From Amblyomma americanum (lineage: Eukaryota; Arthropoda; Arachnida; Ixodida; Ixodidae): DNA of 64,000 bases. The position numbers and the translations under genes were made by a program. Under the pieces are notes generated by a model, which had not been told where the DNA came from, searched no databases, and saw nothing but the letters and a program-made list of their open reading frames with translations. Shown here in pieces: positions 63,313 to 64,000 of the stretch (positions are counted from its first letter, which is position 1; each line of letters begins with the position of its first letter). The stretch is from the NCBI RefSeq assembly GCF_052857255.1, contig NC_135505.1, positions 45,710,520 to 45,774,519 on the forward strand. The letters run 5' to 3'.

Positions 63313-64000
63313 ATGCCCAGGGCAAAGAAGGCCTTCGTCAGGCGTGAATTTGACGGCAACCGCTACGCTCATCGTGAAAAAGCAAAAGGATGTCCACGAC
63401 CGAATGAGATCCCGAACGCCGAACGCGCCAGCTCCTCGACATCGAAGCTTTCAAGATTTTCTCTGTGCTTCCAGGAAGAGGATGTGCTACAGAGCAGCAG
63501 CCAATATGCCTTAATGGACATGGACGGCATTTGTGCCGCAATTACACAGATTTGTGTGTGCAGAGAGTGCGGTGGAAGTGTTGAGCTCATCGAAATTGTG
63601 ACAAAACGGGTAGGTGTTGCAAGCGTTTACAGTTTGAACTGTGAAGTGTGTAGTGCCGCACAACGATTTGAGACGTCGAAGAAAACTACTTCTGGCCTCT
63701 ATGAAGCCAACCTCAGGTTAGTGTATGCCTTGAGGTCCATTGGTAAGGGAATGGCTGCAGGAAATATACTCTGTGCTATGCTAAACCTTCCTAAGCCGCC
63801 GACAAAGTTTGCGAAATACAATCAAGAGCTTCTAGGTCACATCGAAGCTGCTGCTCAGGAGTCGATGAAAAGGGCAGCTGACGAAGCTGTGCAGCTGAAT
63901 GAGGGGGATAAAGACATCGCAGTTGCTCTTGATGGAAGCTGGCAGAAGCGAGGCCATACTTCCAATAACGGCATAGTCTCTGCGACCAGTGTAGACTCTG
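63313..64000 (+). CDS. Mutator/Kolobok-like transposase, N-terminal part, runs off window
   Basis: An ATG at 63,313 opens a frame that stays free of stops to the last base: 229 full codons. It has a basic start (MPRAKKAFVRREFDGNRYAH), a Ser-rich stretch, and two zinc-type Cys pairs (CVCRECGG about residues 83-90; CEVC about residues 117-120). A helical region follows (GLYEANLRLVYALRSIGKGM, ILCAMLNLPKPP), then VALDGSWQKRGHTSNNGIVS (from about residue 203). That Asp-Gly-Ser-Trp-Gln-Lys-Arg-Gly-His block is the catalytic start of the Mutator-like transposase domain found in many arthropods and cnidarians. Unlike nearly all other coding here it has no break. Function by family: cut-and-paste transposition in the nucleus. 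Confidence 0.83.
   Translation, partial: MPRAKKAFVRREFDGNRYAHREKAKGCPRPNEIPNAERASSSTSKLSRFSLCFQEEDVLQSSSQYALMDMDGICAAITQICVCRECGGSVELIEIVTKRVGVASVYSLNCEVCSAAQRFETSKKTTSGLYEANLRLVYALRSIGKGMAAGNILCAMLNLPKPPTKFAKYNQELLGHIEAAAQESMKRAADEAVQLNEGDKDIAVALDGSWQKRGHTSNNGIVSATSVDS

Overview
This window looks like intergenic or intronic DNA from an arthropod genome, most likely an ixodid (hard) tick. The evidence is a dense set of tRNA-derived SINEs resembling the tick family known as Ruka, together with Jockey/CR1-type, CR1/L2-like, RTE and I-clade LINEs, Penelope-like elements, Ty3-type LTR elements and intron-containing Harbinger genes. The species call is inference from repeat style, not from a diagnostic gene. 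Nothing bacterial or plasmid-like is present: no operons, no ribosome binding sites and no CRISPR arrays. Almost all recognisable protein coding belongs to transposable elements, and most of it is broken.

Layout, left to right. 1-2,460: an LTR-like piece, a 5'-truncated LINE tail, then a degenerate ~164-bp repeat field with AACGTT-centred palindromes. 2,461-11,681: a Ty3-type LTR retrotransposon with a third, inverted LTR plus partial gag fused to its 3' LTR; the whole composite is flanked by a 4-bp GTGT duplication. 11,686-16,827: mostly anonymous DNA with two SINEs, one candidate host exon and a second LTR-like block. 16,832-19,193: three ~660-bp copies of one inverted-repeat element, one nested inside another, the third split by a further insertion. 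19,322-19,686: a candidate host exon on the minus strand.

20,524-31,365: an RTE LINE split by a Jockey-type LINE; two Penelope-like copies head to head; a minisatellite; a CR1/L2-like LINE fragment; an I-clade LINE fragment. 31,970-33,800: a SINE cluster. 34,722-39,560: a near full-length CR1/L2-like LINE with an esterase-type ORF1. 40,180-44,161: tandem repeats, SINEs, a LINE tail and an isolated endonuclease-like domain. 44,162-47,395: a Harbinger (PIF) transposase gene with two introns and, convergently, a coiled-coil reading frame, separated by a long near-perfect hairpin.

48,850-52,367: SINEs, a Ty3 pol scrap and a 306-bp (ATAC)n tract. 52,368-62,577: a Ty3 element on the minus strand whose gag is split by a Jockey-type LINE, itself split by a full-length I-clade LINE, itself carrying a SINE: four layers, two with 12-16-bp target duplications. 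62,891-64,000: the start of a DNA transposon with a TTAA edge and a long open transposase frame (Mutator/Kolobok type) running off the window.

The elements do not form a pathway; they are a layered insertion record. The most distinctive items are the three-LTR Ty3 composite with a microhomology junction, the inverted-repeat nest with clean 3-bp duplications, the four-layer nest, and the intact-looking transposase at the right edge. I found no convincing novel multi-gene system.
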